The notes beneath the pieces were generated by a model. It ran no database searches and was not told the origin of the DNA. It saw only the letters and a program-made list of their open reading frames with translations. Below are positions 62,374 through 64,000 of a DNA stretch of 64,000 nucleotides, in pieces. This stretch comes from Nitrospira lenta (GTDB lineage: Bacteria; Nitrospirota; Nitrospiria; Nitrospirales; Nitrospiraceae): positions 186,001-250,000 of the forward strand of contig NZ_OUNR01000012.1 in NCBI RefSeq assembly GCF_900403705.1, written 5' to 3'. A program made the position numbers and the translations under genes. Within the stretch, counting starts at the first letter, position 1. Every line of letters starts with the position of its first letter.

Positions 62374-64000
62374 TGGTGACCTGTATCCCGTTCCCATACG
62401 AGGAAGAGACAGTGATGAGCCTCTGTGCTCGGTACGCCGAGAGAATGCCGTATAAAACAATCAGACAGGTGATGATAGAGCTGTTCGGAGTTCATGTAGG
62501 TACGCTTCATCCGACTATGCCACGGCATCTCCATCGGTTCATGAGCGTTCTACCACCGGGGCATGGGCTGAGCATCGAGACGATCATAAGAAACCACACA
62601 CTCCTTGAACTGTACTGCTTCTTTGCGCATGACGGTTGGCAGGAGAGGACCACCCAACTAATGAGCGAAGAACTCGCCCTTTATCCAAGCCGTTTAATAG
62701 AGTCAAGTTACGCTTCTGGGAAAGTACCATTACTTCGGTATTGCCCCATCTGCAGCCGGATAGATCGAACAAAGCGGGGAGAGACCTACTGGCGACGGTT
62801 ACATCAAGCGCCAGGGTGCTTGGTGTGTCCTGTCCACTGTGTGTTTCTCGAGGAGACCTCAGCCCGTGCCATGCTGCTGCGGCGTGAAGAAGCGTGGAGC
62901 CTCAATAGTCATACACTAGCCGACAACCCGCGAGTGCTAGACACGAATCAGAAAGATCATCACATACTGCTCCGACTAGCTAAGGACATGGAATGGTTGT
63001 TAGGGCATCCGGAGATGCTAGTCAGTCACGACACAGTAAAAACTGCATACGGCACAATTTTGGGAAAAGCCGGCTTCGTGACTCGCACCGGGCACTTTCA
63101 GGCTACAGCACTAGTAGAGAAAGCCCAGCAGTACTTCTCTCCCACGCTCCTATCATTGATCGGCGTGCCCATCAAAAACTTGGTTAATGGGATCCGAGGG
63201 CTGTTTAAAACAGATGAAGGACGACGCAGACCGGATCTCATCCGGCATCTCCTTGTACTTCAGCTGTTAGACCGATCCGTAGAAGAGTTCTTCAGCATGA
63301 AGCCGGTTTATAAATCTTCTAAGCTCGACGAGATCTATTCGCACGTTGCTGAACAGCGTGAAAATGAACTGAAAGGTCCTTGGCGATGTCCCAATCGAGC
63401 CGCTGGGCATTATGCCAAAATGGTCGTTAAGAAACGCAGAAAAGAGCGAAAGTGGGGCGATCGATGGGTCTTCAGCTGTAAGTGCGGTATGGTGTATCGG
63501 GCTACCCATCCTGATGGTCCAGGTCGTGTCTACAGCCGGCATATTGTTCATCATGGTGCTACATGGGACTCGAAGTTGCGCCAATTATGGGAGGAGCGGA
63601 CTTTATCGCTAGTCGCGATTGCAAAGCAGCTCGGCGTCGATAGGGGGCATCTCAGACATGAGGCCCAGCGCTTACAACTGTCCCTACCAAGGAGCGTGGC
63701 GCCGCAAGGGGGAATCACGAGCTTTCCCCCTCCTAGAAGGCGACGCCGTGCGCCAAATTTAGCCTTTCATCGAAAGGTGTTCTTAACCCTTCTTCAGCAG
63801 CATCACGGAAAACCAAGATCTTTCCTTTCAAGAGAAGCGCCCCCAAGCTATGCCGCGTTATGGAGGCACGACCGGCCTTGGATGACAACACATTTACCGC
63901 CAAAACTCATGAAGCGACCCAGCCAACAGAAGAGAGATTGGCCTCTGATAGATCGCACCTGGGAGGGGCGTATTAAAGAGGCATACGCCAAGCTTGTCGG
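62370..64000 (+). CDS. tnsD: Tn7-like target selector TnsD (TniQ family), 3' end outside the window
   Basis: At least 543 residues, open to the window edge. Start at ATG 62370 (GGAGG about ten bases upstream; 62373 also possible). TniQ N-terminal domain: IPFPYEEETVMSLCARYAER, then the zinc motif RYCPIC and GCLVCPVHCVFLEE. A second Cys set follows in GPWRCPNRAAGH and FSCKCGMVYRA, typical of the longer TnsD proteins, and further HTH-like parts (LVAIAKQLGVDRGHLRHEAQ). The length points to a DNA-binding TnsD that directs insertion to a fixed site rather than a short TniQ. Confidence 0.9.
   Translation, partial: MMVTCIPFPYEEETVMSLCARYAERMPYKTIRQVMIELFGVHVGTLHPTMPRHLHRFMSVLPPGHGLSIETIIRNHTLLELYCFFAHDGWQERTTQLMSEELALYPSRLIESSYASGKVPLLRYCPICSRIDRTKRGETYWRRLHQAPGCLVCPVHCVFLEETSARAMLLRREEAWSLNSHTLADNPRVLDTNQKDHHILLRLAKDMEWLLGHPEMLVSHDTVKTAYGTILGKAGFVTRTGHFQATALVEKAQQYFSPTLLSLIGVPIKNLVNGIRGLFKTDEGRRRPDLIRHLLVLQLLDRSVEEFFSMKPVYKSSKLDEIYSHVAEQRENELKGPWRCPNRAAGHYAKMVVKKRRKERKWGDRWVFSCKCGMVYRATHPDGPGRVYSRHIVHHGATWDSKLRQLWEERTLSLVAIAKQLGVDRGHLRHEAQRLQLSLPRSVAPQGGITSFPPPRRRRRAPNLAFHRKVFLTLLQQHHGKPRSFLSREAPPSYAALWRHDRPWMTTHLPPKLMKRPSQQKRDWPLIDRTWEGRIKEAYAKLV

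Noticed and set aside
54001-64000. CRISPR-associated transposon (CAST) interpretation
   Set aside because: No repeat-spacer array or cas gene is visible and the TnsD is a long, DNA-binding type, so an ordinary TnsD-directed Tn7-like element fits better. An array beyond the right edge cannot be excluded.

Overview
The window looks like the chromosome of a Nitrospira-type bacterium (Nitrospirota). This is an inference from gene content and style, not from a marker gene. Most of it is GC-rich, tightly packed and strongly Shine-Dalgarno led. There are tandem NuoL-like (DabB/MpsA) proton-channel genes beside an MpsC gene, many small lipoproteins, small zinc-ribbon proteins and PilZ proteins. No rRNA, tRNA or CRISPR array was recognised.

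Layout. (1) 1-3.1 kb: two tandem NuoL-like membrane genes on the minus strand, divergent from mpsC-selO. (2) 3.1-18 kb: core and housekeeping genes. These include a GSDH-type lipoprotein, a four-gene operon led by a 1077-residue membrane protein of unknown function, a SYLF protein, ettA, a patatin lipoprotein, an RmlD-like reductase, a DUF1295 membrane enzyme, a PilZ protein and a probably leaderless HTH/zinc-ribbon regulator. (3) 18.2-28.1 kb: a lower-GC, almost all minus-strand block holding a membrane-anchored cytochrome P450, a GT4 glycosyltransferase, xanthine dehydrogenase (xdhA, xdhB, xdhC) and a type 2 adenine deaminase. IS1380 and IS3 remnants lie inside and at its right edge, a MITE-like repeat lies between xdhB and xdhC, and a 5'-truncated gene abuts its right border. 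Adenine deaminase plus XDH would take adenine through hypoxanthine and xanthine to urate. (4) 28.6-53.9 kb: core genes again, including tldD/pmbA, TPR proteins, a TIGR00725 protein, msrA, a lytic transglycosylase, an aminotransferase, an IMPase-family phosphatase, corA, leuCD, CBS, DUF1653, a flavoprotein disulfide reductase, HDOD-GAF, MscS-like, an exported Lys-rich coiled coil with a clear terminator, xthA and a 56-residue zinc-ribbon protein. (5) 54.0-64.0 kb: one end of a Tn7-like transposon.

The Tn7-like element is the most interesting part. It has a 20-bp-periodic array of putative TnsB sites near 54.08 kb and a DUF262/HNH effector gene. An XRE regulator is divergent from tnsA, with dyads in the shared promoter region. 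Then come tnsA (nuclease residues intact), tnsB (DDE intact), tnsC (Walker A and B intact) and tnsD, which runs off the window. The tail of tnsC, together with the tnsC/tnsD start junction, is tandemly duplicated and the second copy is frameshifted. A similar decayed duplication of a gene junction, in three copies, lies upstream of the TIGR00725 gene at 34.4-34.75 kb.
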